From positions 1-59,104 of the forward strand of contig NZ_UZWE01000039.1 in NCBI RefSeq assembly GCF_900631945.1: DNA of 59,104 bases. The letters are read 5' to 3'. This DNA is from Paracoccus haematequi (lineage in GTDB: Bacteria > Pseudomonadota > Alphaproteobacteria > Rhodobacterales > Rhodobacteraceae). The notes beneath the pieces are model-generated. The model was not told where the DNA came from. It ran no database searches and saw only the letters and a list, made by a program, of their open reading frames with translations. Positions 1 to 7,311 of this stretch are shown one piece after another. How positions within the stretch are numbered: position 1 is the stretch's first letter; the number at the start of each line of letters is the position of its first letter. The translations under genes were made by a program, and so were the position numbers.

Positions 1-285
1 ATGCCCGTCGTCCTTGTCGAAGACCAGCATCCCGCCCTGCACCGTCGGCAGCCCCCTGGCGGCGTTCCCGTCGAACACCGTGAAGGGCTTGGCGCCGTAA
101 CCCAGCCCCGGAATGAAGGCCGACCGGGTCATCATCGTGGCCGTCGCGGGGCCAAGGAAGGTGTCCGCGATCTCGGCCCGCGGCAGGGCGTGACCGGCCC
201 GCAGCGCCTGGACCGCGCCCGGCCAGTCCAGCCGACCGGCCGCCGTGTCAGAGGTGATGAAGCGGGGGGTGGGGGTCTGAGTCAT
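1..285 (-). CDS. Ornithine cyclodeaminase / mu-crystallin family protein, N-terminal part (runs off the left edge)
   Basis: The first 95 codons on the minus strand are open from ATG at 285 to the window edge. The translation starts MTQTPTPRFITSDTAAGRLD and continues with GPATATMMTRSAFIPGLGYG and KPFTVFDGNAARGLPTVQGG. The MMTRSAFIPG block and the 'G(A)KPFTVFDGN' stretch resemble the N-terminal half of ornithine cyclodeaminase/mu-crystallin proteins, which carry an NAD(P)-binding domain further on. Family members deaminate ornithine to proline or act as imine or opine-type dehydrogenases, so the substrate cannot be set. The NAD-binding part lies outside the window. It is tandem with, and downstream of, the HAD-xylB operon, but 224 bases separate them. 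Confidence 0.7.
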   Translation of the reverse strand, partial: MTQTPTPRFITSDTAAGRLDWPGAVQALRAGHALPRAEIADTFLGPATATMMTRSAFIPGLGYGAKPFTVFDGNAARGLPTVQGGMLVFDKDDGH

Positions 286-446
286 GATGCGGCCCATTGC
301 TGTGGCGGTTGTCGGTGCAGGTCAAGCAGATTCCAGCGGATTGATAAGGCGGCTCCGCCGGTCTGGCTTGAGGTTGGGCGGGGCGAAGGGAACTCACCTC
401 AAAACGTGAGGTATGATACAACGCCGCTGCCGACCGTGATCAACGA

Positions 447-462
447 CAGACCGGCCAGTCTG
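447..462. other. 16-base near-perfect palindrome in the gap between xylB and the cyclodeaminase gene
   Basis: CAGACCGGCCAGTCTG differs from its reverse complement only at an inner base pair. It lies in the 224-base gap (286-509) between the end of xylB and the start of the cyclodeaminase gene, both on the minus strand. It could be an operator for the downstream gene or part of the xylB terminator; no T-tract follows. The rest of the gap shows no gene that I can support. Confidence 0.3.
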
Positions 463-509
463 CTGATATGGTTAGGTCTGGCGCCGGCAGGGCGGGTAAT
501 TCGTGGGCC

Positions 510-1961
510 TTACTGCACCGCCCGGATCGCCGGATAGGCGGCGCGGAACGCCTCGTATCCCGCGTCGAAGCGGTCGCGCAGCGTGGCGTCTGGGGCGATC
601 TCCTCGACCACATCGGGGGCGGTCATCACATCGGCCAGGCTGCCCGCGCCCGCTGCGACCATGCCCAGCCGCGCCGCGCCCAGAGCCGCGCCGAATTCGC
701 CGTCCGCAGGCAGGGTCAGCGTCACGTCCAGCGTCGTGGCGATGGCCCGCAGCCAGTACCGCGACCGCGCCCCGCCGCCGATCGCCATCATCCGGTCCAG
801 CCGCGCGCCCGTGGCCTTCAGCGCCTGGTTGCTGTCGCGCAACCCGAAGGCCACGCCCTCCAGCACGGCGCGGACCATGTCGTCGCGCGTCGTGCCCGAC
901 CCCAGGCCGGTGAAGGCGCCGCGAATGACCGCGTCGTTATGGGGCGTCCGCTCGCCCGACAGATAGGGCAGGAACCGCACCGTGCCCGGTGGTTGCAGCG
1001 CGTCGCCCAGGTCCGCCGTCAGGTCGGCGGGCCGCGCCCCGGTGATCCGCGACAGCCAGTTGAGGCTGTCGGTCGCCGAAAGCATCACCCCCATCTGGTA
1101 CCACGTCCCCGGCACCGCATGGCAGAAGGTGTGCAGCGCCGTTTCGGGCGCGGGGTGATAGCCGTCGCGCGCCGCCACCAACACGCCCGAGGTTCCCAGC
1201 GACACGAAGCCCTGGCCCTCGGCCATGGCGCCGATCCCGCAGGCGGCGGCCGCATTGTCGCCCGCGCCGCCCGCGACGATCACGGGATGCGGCAGCCCCC
1301 AGGACCGCGCCAGATCCGCGCGCAGCTGACCGGCGGCGTCGGACCCCTCGACCAGGCGGGGCATCTGGTCGCGGCGCATGCGGCCCGCCGCCAGCAGCGC
1401 GTCGGACCAGTCGCGCGCGCCGGTATCCAGCCAGGACGTGCCCGCCGCATCCGACATGTCGGTGACGTGATCGCCCGTCAGATACAGGTTCAGGAAAGCG
1501 GCTGGCAGCAGGACGCGGGCAATGCGGGCGTAATGGTCGGGTTCATGCGCCCGCACCCATTCCAGCTTGGGCGCGGTGAAGCCCGGAAAGACGATGTTGC
1601 CCGACAGATCGCGGACGCCAGGGGTCGCGTCCAGGGCGGCGGCCTCGGCATGGCTGCGGGTGTCGTTCCACAGGATGCAGGGGCGGATCACCCGGTCGTC
1701 GGCATCCAGCAGCGTCGCGCCGTGCATGTGGCCCGCCACGCCGATGCCGCGCAGGGCGGCGAATTCGGGATGGCGGTCGCGCAGCTCGGCAACCGCGCCC
1801 TCAAGCGCGGCGATCCAGTCGCCGGGTTCCTGTTCGGACCAGCCGGAATGGGGATGGCTGACGGGATAATGCCGCTCGGTCGAGCCGATGGGCCTGCCGC
1901 CGCTGTCCACCAGCAGGGCCCGCAGCCCGGATGTGCCAAGGTCGATCCCCAGAAAACTCAT
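510..1961 (-). CDS. xylB: Xylulokinase
   Basis: This 483-residue FGGY-family sugar kinase phosphorylates D-xylulose to xylulose 5-phosphate, feeding pentoses or polyol-derived xylulose into the pentose phosphate pathway. The N-terminal phosphate-binding loop GIDLGTSG is at residues 5-12, the GHMH motif at 77-80, WND at 98-100, and GGAGDNAA near 231-238 carries the expected catalytic Asp235 (Asp233 in E. coli XylB). Length matches the family. It starts 21 bases after the HAD phosphatase gene on the same strand, so the two probably form an operon. In Rhodobacteraceae xylB commonly sits with polyol-use genes; no transporter or polyol dehydrogenase is visible here. Confidence 0.95.
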   Translation of the reverse strand: MSFLGIDLGTSGLRALLVDSGGRPIGSTERHYPVSHPHSGWSEQEPGDWIAALEGAVAELRDRHPEFAALRGIGVAGHMHGATLLDADDRVIRPCILWNDTRSHAEAAALDATPGVRDLSGNIVFPGFTAPKLEWVRAHEPDHYARIARVLLPAAFLNLYLTGDHVTDMSDAAGTSWLDTGARDWSDALLAAGRMRRDQMPRLVEGSDAAGQLRADLARSWGLPHPVIVAGGAGDNAAAACGIGAMAEGQGFVSLGTSGVLVAARDGYHPAPETALHTFCHAVPGTWYQMGVMLSATDSLNWLSRITGARPADLTADLGDALQPPGTVRFLPYLSGERTPHNDAVIRGAFTGLGSGTTRDDMVRAVLEGVAFGLRDSNQALKATGARLDRMMAIGGGARSRYWLRAIATTLDVTLTLPADGEFGAALGAARLGMVAAGAGSLADVMTAPDVVEEIAPDATLRDRFDAGYEAFRAAYPAIRAVQ

Positions 1962-1982
1962 GCTTCCCCCTTTGGAATGCGT

Positions 1983-2678
1983 TCATCGGTCCGTCGGCTG
2001 CCGATCCAGAAGCGCGTCCAGCATCCCGTCCATGTCCGGCAGCACCACGGCGGCCCCGGCATCCGTCAGGCGGCGCGCGTGATCGGCCTGCATCCCGGCC
2101 AGGTGGCTGCCGCCGGTAAAGCCCACGGCGCGCATTCCGGCAGCGCGTGCGCCGACGATGCCGTGGGGCGAATCCTCCATCACCGCGCAGGCCTCGGGCG
2201 GGACGCCCAGCCGGTCGGCCGCCAGCAGGAACAGGTCGGGGGCGGGCTTGCCGCGCTTGACCTGATCGGCGCTGAAGATGCGGTCGCCGAACCGATCGGC
2301 CAGCCCCGCCACCTGCAAGGTCACGCCCAGCCGGTGGATCGAACTGCCGGTGGCGATGGCCACCGCGACGCCGCGCGCCGCCAGATCGTCCAGCAGCGCC
2401 GGAATGCCGGGGATCACCCGCAATTCGGCGGGATAGCGCGCCAGCAGCCGGGCTTCGAAATCTTGCGCGAAATGGGGCAGGTCGTCGCGGTCCAGGGACT
2501 CGGCGATGTGGCTGACGATGGACTGGATCGACACGCCCAGGAACTTGCGCCGCAACTCGTCGATGGTTGTGTCCAGCCCCTCGGCCGCCATCAGCTCGGC
2601 CAGGGTTTGCAGCGACATCGGCTCGCTGTCGACCAGGCAGCCGTCCATGTCGAAGATCACGGCGCGGATAGCGGACAT
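1983..2678 (-). CDS. HAD-superfamily phosphatase (beta-phosphoglucomutase-like)
   Basis: This 231-residue HAD protein begins with motif I as FDMDGCLVDSE (nucleophile Asp10, acid/base Asp12), followed by an alpha-helical cap of the beta-phosphoglucomutase type. Later come IATGSS (motif II), GKPAPD (motif III Lys) and MEDSPHG (motif IV acids). It probably dephosphorylates a small phosphosugar or isomerises one; the exact substrate is not readable. It is the first gene of a probable operon with xylB, and a LacI-type operator half (2692-2707) sits directly upstream of its ribosome-binding site (GAAGGGGG). That places it with sugar metabolism. Confidence 0.9.
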   Translation of the reverse strand: MSAIRAVIFDMDGCLVDSEPMSLQTLAELMAAEGLDTTIDELRRKFLGVSIQSIVSHIAESLDRDDLPHFAQDFEARLLARYPAELRVIPGIPALLDDLAARGVAVAIATGSSIHRLGVTLQVAGLADRFGDRIFSADQVKRGKPAPDLFLLAADRLGVPPEACAVMEDSPHGIVGARAAGMRAVGFTGGSHLAGMQADHARRLTDAGAAVVLPDMDGMLDALLDRQPTDR

Positions 2679-2691
2679 GCGGCCCCCTTCG

Positions 2692-2707
2692 TGTTGGCGT
2701 TAACGGT
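2692..2707. promoter_or_regulatory. Putative LacI-type operator upstream of the HAD-xylB operon
   Basis: TGTTGGCGTTAACGGT is identical at 15 of 16 bases to the site in the edd promoter (21081-21096) and matches the reverse complement of the zwf site (22932-22945). Its centre is a CG step, as in LacI-family operators. It lies 14 bases upstream of the HAD start codon and 60 or so bases before the divergent ATP-sulfurylase-like gene, so it could affect either. Confidence 0.5.
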
Positions 2708-2769
2708 CAGATCCCTACACCCATCGGGCGCGGATGACAAATGCCGCCGCCTGCGGTATGGCCGGGACC

Positions 2770-3519
2770 ATGACCCATCCCCACCTTTCCCCCGTCCGAG
2801 AGCTTTACGTCTCGCCCGACGCCGCCGCCGCCCTGCTGGCCGAGGCGGGCAAGCTGCCCGCCTGGAGGCTGGAGGGGCGGCAGGCGGGCGACCTGGCGCT
2901 GCTGATGAACGGCGGCTTCGCCCCGCTGCGCGGCTACATGACCCAGGCAGACCATGACGCCGCCCTTCCGCAGGCGGATTGGCCGGCGCCGCTGGCCTTG
3001 CGGGTGACGCAGGATTTCGCGGCGCGGGTCCAGCCCGGCGACGACATCGCCCTGTGCGACGAGGACGGCGTGGCGGCGGTGATGTCGGTAACCGACGCCT
3101 GGGGCGATCCGGTGCTGCTGGGCGGCAAAGTCAAGGGATTGCGACGCTTGGGACAAGGTCCGACGCCCAACGCCCTGCGCGCGCTGTTCCGCGACAGGGG
3201 TGCCCACCGGGTTCTGGCGGTCCAGCCGGACCGGCCCGATCAGGTCGCTGCTGCCGCCCGGCTGGCGCGGGAACTGGACGCCGCCCTGCTGATCCAGCCG
3301 CTGCCGGGCGTGGTGGCCGATGTCCCGGACGGCGCGATCCTGGCACCGCTGCCGGTGGCCCTGCCCGGCGGTCCCCATGTCGCGCTGTGGCAGGGGATGG
3401 TCGCGCGCAATCACGGCGCCACGCATCTGATGCTGTTCGACGCCGCCGCGCTGGACAGCTATCGCCCACATCAGGACCGGATCGGGGTGAGGATGGTCGG
3501 GCCGGACAAGGCCCCGTGA
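2770..3519 (+). CDS. ATP-sulfurylase-like protein lacking the catalytic motifs
   Basis: The protein is 249 residues if it starts at MTHPHLSPVRELYVSP (2770); an in-frame ATG at 2734 would add 12 residues without family similarity. Residues 1 to about 130 look like the PUA-like N-terminal domain of sulfate adenylyltransferase (RELYVSPDAAAALL, LLMNGGFAPLRGYMTQADHD, LGGKVKGLRRL). The following part keeps PNALRALFRDRG and NHGATHL, but the nucleotide-binding QTRNPxHxxH motif is replaced by QPDRPDQVAA, the GRDHAG loop is absent, and about 35 residues are missing between. It is therefore unlikely to make adenylylsulfate. The reading frame is intact, so it may have been retained for another role. No cys genes are nearby. 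Confidence 0.7.
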   Translation: MTHPHLSPVRELYVSPDAAAALLAEAGKLPAWRLEGRQAGDLALLMNGGFAPLRGYMTQADHDAALPQADWPAPLALRVTQDFAARVQPGDDIALCDEDGVAAVMSVTDAWGDPVLLGGKVKGLRRLGQGPTPNALRALFRDRGAHRVLAVQPDRPDQVAAAARLARELDAALLIQPLPGVVADVPDGAILAPLPVALPGGPHVALWQGMVARNHGATHLMLFDAAALDSYRPHQDRIGVRMVGPDKAP

Positions 3520-3573
3520 CGGCGCAGCCCGCCCGGTCTTGGGGGGCAGGGCGGGCGTCCGCCCCGCGGAATG

Positions 3574-3801
3574 TCAGTGGACGCTGACCGGCGTCAGTTC
3601 GTTCTGGCGCGCCAGCAGGAAGGCCAGCGAGCGTTCCTTGACCAGGGCCAGCCGTTCGCCGTCCGCGTCGTGGACGGCATAGAGGCTGTCGATGCCCTCA
3701 AGCTGCTTGCGGACCTCGATGGGCAGGGTGCTGGTCTCGACCTGCCGGATATAGACGGTCTTCGCGGCGTCGCTGCCGCCGAAATCGAATTTGGTATCCA
3801 T
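3574..3801 (-). CDS. DUF1150 family protein
   Basis: This 75-residue protein begins MDTKFDFGGSDAAKTVYIRQ and contains the LYAVHDADGERLALV stretch typical of DUF1150. The family is confined largely to alphaproteobacteria and usually follows a small heat-shock protein gene, exactly as here (11-base gap to hsp20, same strand). The function is unknown; the conserved pairing suggests a role connected with the Hsp20 chaperone. No membrane segment or signal peptide is visible. Confidence 0.85.
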   Translation of the reverse strand: MDTKFDFGGSDAAKTVYIRQVETSTLPIEVRKQLEGIDSLYAVHDADGERLALVKERSLAFLLARQNELTPVSVH

Positions 3802-3812
3802 GATGATCCCCT

Positions 3813-4223
3813 TTACTTGCGGCTGATCGGAATGGTCTGGACGATCTGCCTGGGCTGCACGCGCTTCAGATCAACATGCAGCAGTCCGTTTTCGATGCTC
3901 GCGGCCTCGACCTCGACCCCGTCGGCCAGAACGAAGCTGCGCTGAAAGGCGCGGGCTGCGATGCCCCGGTGCAGGAACACGCGGTCCCCGTCCGGTTCCG
4001 CCATCCGGCCGCGGATGACAAGCTGCCGGTCCTCGGTCGTGACGGACAGGTCCGGCTCGGCGAAACCGGCGACGGCCAGCGTGATCCGAAACCCATCGGG
4101 CGCGATATGTTCGATGTTGTAAGGCGGATAGCCCTCGGCCCCCTTGGCGGCCCGTTCGGCCAGGCGCTCGATCTGGTCGAAGCCAAGAAGATAGGGATGC
4201 GCCCCCAGTGAAATCTTCGTCAT
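3813..4223 (-). CDS. Small heat-shock protein, Hsp20 family
   Basis: The 136-residue protein has an alpha-crystallin domain at about residues 35-125, with the core PYNIEHIAPDGFRITLAVAG near the start and the usual beta-strand pattern ending in IPI(S)RK, an IxI-type C-terminal tail. Small heat-shock proteins hold unfolding proteins in a refoldable state. The start at MTKISLGAHPYLLG (4223) is preferred over the longer frame because upstream codons have no family similarity. It is co-transcribed with the DUF1150 gene. A promoter-like sequence lies about 65-90 bases upstream (4288-4316). Confidence 0.93.
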   Translation of the reverse strand: MTKISLGAHPYLLGFDQIERLAERAAKGAEGYPPYNIEHIAPDGFRITLAVAGFAEPDLSVTTEDRQLVIRGRMAEPDGDRVFLHRGIAARAFQRSFVLADGVEVEAASIENGLLHVDLKRVQPRQIVQTIPISRK

Positions 4224-4287
4224 GTCAGCCCTTTGCCCATCAAGCGACTGTGGCGCGGACCCCGTTTGCGGCAATCCGCCTGGGTTC

Positions 4288-4316
4288 AATATGTGAACGG
4301 GCCAGGGGCCGTGCAA
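4288..4316 (-). promoter_or_regulatory. Putative promoter of the hsp20-DUF1150 operon
   Basis: Read on the minus strand, TTGCAC (4316-4311) and CATATT (4293-4288) are spaced by 17 bases, about 65 bases upstream of the Hsp20 start. The -10 box overlaps an inverted repeat GTTCA-N5-TGAAC (4284-4298), which could be an operator. Heat-shock control by RpoH is possible but the sequence does not decide between sigma factors. Confidence 0.4.
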
Positions 4317-4323
4317 GGGGCAG

Positions 4324-4887
4324 TCAGGGCCGGATTCCGCAGGCGGCAGCGGCCTGGGCGATGGCCGCGCGCGATCCGGTCAGCGGAAAGCCCGCGCGCC
4401 GGCCTGCCGATGCGACCTCGACCCCGCTGCCCGACATCAGCGCCCGCAGCAGCGGCGATCCCGAATCCGCCGTGGTATAAAGGATGCCGTTCTGCGCGAT
4501 GAAGGACTGGGAATAGGCCCGGCCGTCCACGCTGATCCGCGTGCCCTGGGCCGACCCGCCCAGTCCCGCCACGCCGATCAGCGCCTTGCCGCCGCGCTGG
4601 CAGATATAGTTCAGCGAACGGTCGCCCAGGTGGATCGCGGCGGAATGGGCGCCGCCGGCGCTGTGGGTGATCCAACGCGGCGCCACGGCGCGATCCTGGG
4701 CGGGCGCCTCGGACCCGCCGCCGCTGCATTGCCGGGCGACGCAGGCCGCATAGGCGGGGCTGGAAGCGGGGCCGTGATGGAACATGCATTGATTGACGCA
4801 AAGCTGTTCTTCATCCATCTGCGCTATCGCCGGGCCGCCCGCGAGGACAATGGCCAGCATCAAGGCCGCTTTCGGCGTCGGAACCAT
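4324..4887 (-). CDS. Secreted hypothetical protein with N-terminal Cys cluster
   Basis: I do not recognise a family for this 187-residue protein. Residues 1-23 (MVPTPKAALMLAIVLAGGPA..) form a signal peptide ending at AIAQ. The mature N-terminus holds four cysteines in the pattern CVNQC..CVARQC, compatible with two disulfides, and two further cysteines lie near ICQRGG and at the C-terminus (CGIRP). The remainder is rich in small residues. The start at 4887 is chosen because AGGGGG precedes it at good spacing; ATG 4914 in frame is less well placed. A periplasmic location is inferred. It is transcribed away from the neighbouring ydcH-like gene. Confidence 0.65.
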   Translation of the reverse strand: MVPTPKAALMLAIVLAGGPAIAQMDEEQLCVNQCMFHHGPASSPAYAACVARQCSGGGSEAPAQDRAVAPRWITHSAGGAHSAAIHLGDRSLNYICQRGGKALIGVAGLGGSAQGTRISVDGRAYSQSFIAQNGILYTTADSGSPLLRALMSGSGVEVASAGRRAGFPLTGSRAAIAQAAAACGIRP

Positions 4888-5036
4888 CGTCGCACCCCCT
4901 ATGACCGCTCTCATTTTCGTGAGGTCTTGAAAATATTCAAGCCGCATTCGCGCGTCACGAAGCATCTTGTTAACATGCGCCGTGCTAACGATTATAGTCG
5001 ATGCGAAGATCCTTCGCGTCCAGCCGGGCAAGCCAG

Positions 5037-5255
5037 ATGAACATGCACCATGAAATGTCCCATGACGAGATCGCCCGCGCGAAGCTGGCGGCGCTGCGCT
5101 GCGAACATCGCGACCTGGACGAGGCGATCGCCGCCCTGTCGGCCCAGCAACTGACATCCTCGCTGGCGCTGCAACGGCTGAAGAAGCAGAAGCTGGTGCT
5201 CAAGGACCAGATCGCCCGGCTCGAGGATGAGATCACCCCCGACATCATCGCCTGA
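5037..5255 (+). CDS. YdcH family (DUF465) small protein
   Basis: The 72-residue helical protein contains HDEIARAKLAALRCEHRDLD followed by LQRLKKQKLVLKDQIARLED, the two-helix coiled-coil pattern of the YdcH/DUF465 family. Family proteins are small, abundant in proteobacteria and functionally undefined. The start at MNMHHEM is preferred over the upstream ATG 5001 because it gives the usual family length of about 70 residues. It lies 54 bases before purE and may be co-transcribed with it. Confidence 0.85.
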   Translation: MNMHHEMSHDEIARAKLAALRCEHRDLDEAIAALSAQQLTSSLALQRLKKQKLVLKDQIARLEDEITPDIIA

Positions 5256-5309
5256 TTGCGGCGACGCGCCCCCCGCGCTATGGCAGGCGGGCAGATGCGG
5301 GGGACAAGG

Positions 5310-5795
5310 ATGGACAAACCTGTGGGCATCATCATGGGCAGCCAGTCGGACTGGCCCACGATGAAGGAGGCCGCGGCGATCCTGGAAGAACTGGGGATCG
5401 GTTACGAAGCCCGGATCGTCAGCGCGCATCGCACCCCCGACCGGCTGTGGGATTACGGCAAGACGGCGGTGTCGCGCGGGCTGCGGGTGATCATCGCCGG
5501 GGCAGGGGGCGCGGCGCATCTGCCGGGAATGATGGCGTCGAAGACCCGCGTCCCGGTGATCGGCGTGCCCGTGCAGACCAAGGCGCTGTCGGGTGTCGAT
5601 TCGCTCTATTCGATTTTGCAGATGCCCAAGGGCTATCCGGTCGCCACGATGGCCATCGGCGCGGCGGGGGCGGCTAATGCCGGACTGATGGCGGCGGGGA
5701 TCCTGGCGATCTCGGACCCCGCGCTGGCCGAACGCCTGGACGCCTGGCGCCAGGCCCTGTCCGATTCCATTCCTCAGGAGCCGCGCGATGAGTGA
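5310..5795 (+). CDS. purE: N5-carboxyaminoimidazole ribonucleotide mutase
   Basis: PurE moves the carboxyl of N5-CAIR to carbon 4 in de novo purine synthesis. The 161-residue protein shows GSQSDWPTM near its start (CO2/substrate loop), SAHRTPDRL with the catalytic His, and [12 protein letters not shown] plus GVPVQ, all diagnostic of class I PurE. The start MDKPVG at 5310 follows a GGGGGACAAGG ribosome-binding stretch; longer frames lack homology. purE overlaps purK by 8 bases, the usual coupling of the two enzymes that convert AIR to CAIR. Confidence 0.97.
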   Translation: MDKPVGIIMGSQSDWPTMKEAAAILEELGIGYEARIVSAHRTPDRLWDYGKTAVSRGLRVIIAGAGGAAHLPGMMASKTRVPVIGVPVQTKALSGVDSLYSILQMPKGYPVATMAIGAAGAANAGLMAAGILAISDPALAERLDAWRQALSDSIPQEPRDE

Positions 5796-6822
5796 TGTCA
5801 AAACAATCGGCATCCTGGGCGGCGGCCAACTGGGCCGGATGCTGTCGGTCGCGGCCAGCCGCCTGGGCCTGCGCTGCCATGTCTATGAGCCCGGCGCGGC
5901 GCCTGCGGGCGAGGTGGCCTGGCAGGTGACGAACGCCCCCTATGAGGACGCCGAGGCCCTGCGCGCCTTCGCCGACAGCGTGGACGTGATCACCTATGAG
6001 TTCGAGAACGTGCCGACCTCGGCGCTGGACCTGCTGGAAAGCCTGCGCCCGATCCGCCCCAACCGCCGCGCCCTGGCGGTGTCGCAGGACCGGCTGACCG
6101 AAAAGACCTTTTTGAACGAGATCGGGCTGGCGACCGCCCCCTTCGCCGACGTGCCGGAACAGGCCGATCTTGAACCCGCCATCACCCGGATCGGCCGCCC
6201 CTCGATCCTCAAGACCCGCCGCATGGGCTATGACGGCAAGGGCCAGGTCCGCATCGGCGAAGGCCCGGCGGACTGGACCGGCGCGCCCTCGGTCCTGGAA
6301 GGCTTCGTGGATTTCACCGCCGAGATCAGCGTCATCATCGCCCGCGGCGCCGACGGCCAGGTCGCGGCCTTCGATCCCGGCCTCAACGTCCACCGCGAAG
6401 GCATCCTGCGCACCACCACCGTGCCCTGCGGGCTGCCCGGAAAGGTCACGACCGACGCGGTTCTGATCGCCGCGCGCATCGCCAATGCGCTGGATTATGT
6501 CGGCGTGATGGGGGTCGAGCTGTTCGTGACCCCGCAAGGCCTTATCGTGAACGAGATCGCGCCCCGCGTCCACAATTCCGGCCACTGGACGCAGGCGGGC
6601 TGCGCGGTGGACCAGTTCGAACAGCATATCCGCGCCGTGGCGGGACTGCCCCTGGGCGATGGCCGCCGCTATGCCGATGTGGTGATGGAGAACCTGATCG
6701 GCGACGATCTGGACCGCCTGCCCGGCCTGCTGAAGACGCCGGACATGCAGGTTCACCTGTATGGCAAGGGTACGCCGCGTCCGGGGCGCAAGATGGGGCA
6801 TGTCAACCGGATCATCCGGTGA
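5788..6822 (+). CDS. purK: N5-carboxyaminoimidazole ribonucleotide synthase
   Basis: PurK is the ATP-grasp enzyme that carboxylates AIR with bicarbonate to N5-CAIR, the substrate of PurE encoded just before it. The 344-residue protein begins with [16 protein letters not shown] (pre-ATP-grasp fold), has [14 protein letters not shown] in the ATP-binding domain and [15 protein letters not shown] near residues 250-265, the metal/ATP site. Length is normal. It overlaps purE by 8 bases and the nudix gene by 4, so the three form one operon. Confidence 0.97.
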   Translation: MSDVKTIGILGGGQLGRMLSVAASRLGLRCHVYEPGAAPAGEVAWQVTNAPYEDAEALRAFADSVDVITYEFENVPTSALDLLESLRPIRPNRRALAVSQDRLTEKTFLNEIGLATAPFADVPEQADLEPAITRIGRPSILKTRRMGYDGKGQVRIGEGPADWTGAPSVLEGFVDFTAEISVIIARGADGQVAAFDPGLNVHREGILRTTTVPCGLPGKVTTDAVLIAARIANALDYVGVMGVELFVTPQGLIVNEIAPRVHNSGHWTQAGCAVDQFEQHIRAVAGLPLGDGRRYADVVMENLIGDDLDRLPGLLKTPDMQVHLYGKGTPRPGRKMGHVNRIIR

Positions 6823-7256
6823 AACCGCCCCGGCTGGCCGTCCGCGCCGCGATCCTGCGCGACGACCGGCTGCTGATGGTCAACGCCTATGCGGGGCAAA
6901 GATCCGACCTGTGGTGCCTGCCCGGCGGCGGGGTCGAACCCGGCCAGTCCCTGCCTGAAAACCTGATCCGCGAAGTGGCCGAGGAAACCGGCCTGACGAT
7001 CATCGTCGGCGCGCCCATCCTGGTGAATGAATTCCACGATCCTGCCAGCGGCTTCCACCAGATCGACCTGATCTTCCGCGCGAAACTGACGACCGGCGAC
7101 GTAACCCTGAACGACCCGGAAGGCGTGGTGAACCGCGTCGTGTGGGCCAGCCGCGCCGACCTTCGCAGCCTGCGCCACAAGCCCGACACCCTGGCCCGCG
7201 CGGTCTGGGGCCAGCACGCCGCCTGGTACGACCCGCTGGAACGGATCGTCCGCTGA
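6819..7256 (+). CDS. NUDIX hydrolase
   Basis: The 145-residue protein carries a complete Nudix box from GGGVEPGQSLPEN through REVAEETGL (residues about 35-57), which binds the divalent metal and hydrolyses nucleoside-diphosphate-linked substrates. The substrate is not readable. Translation starts at GTG 6819, overlapping the purK stop by 4 bases (GTGA), so it is coupled to purE-purK. This position hints at cleaning of purine nucleotides, but that is inference. Its 3' end meets the purF gene across the repeat element at 7257-7311. Confidence 0.9.
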   Translation: MKPPRLAVRAAILRDDRLLMVNAYAGQRSDLWCLPGGGVEPGQSLPENLIREVAEETGLTIIVGAPILVNEFHDPASGFHQIDLIFRAKLTTGDVTLNDPEGVVNRVVWASRADLRSLRHKPDTLARAVWGQHAAWYDPLERIVR

Positions 7257-7259
7257 TCA

Positions 7260-7310
7260 TCTTCTGTGCGCAAATATCCCACAGGGGGCGCGGGGGACGT
7301 GAAGTCCCCC
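7260..7310 (-). repeat. Intergenic hairpin plus GGATATTT-box repeat, copy 1 (purF/nudix junction)
   Basis: Read on the minus strand, a hairpin GGGGGAC-loop-GTCCCCC (7310-7292) is followed by GGGATATTTGCGCACAGAAG. The same box follows hairpins at 14820, 26747, 33136 and 35284. It occupies the whole gap between the convergent nudix and purF genes and can end transcription from both sides. Confidence 0.75.
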
Positions 7311-7311
7311 G

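Noticed and set aside
468..2957. 829-codon plus-strand frame
   Set aside because: It is antisense to xylB and the HAD gene, rich in Arg/Gly/Gln and without domain features, as expected for a shadow in GC-rich DNA.
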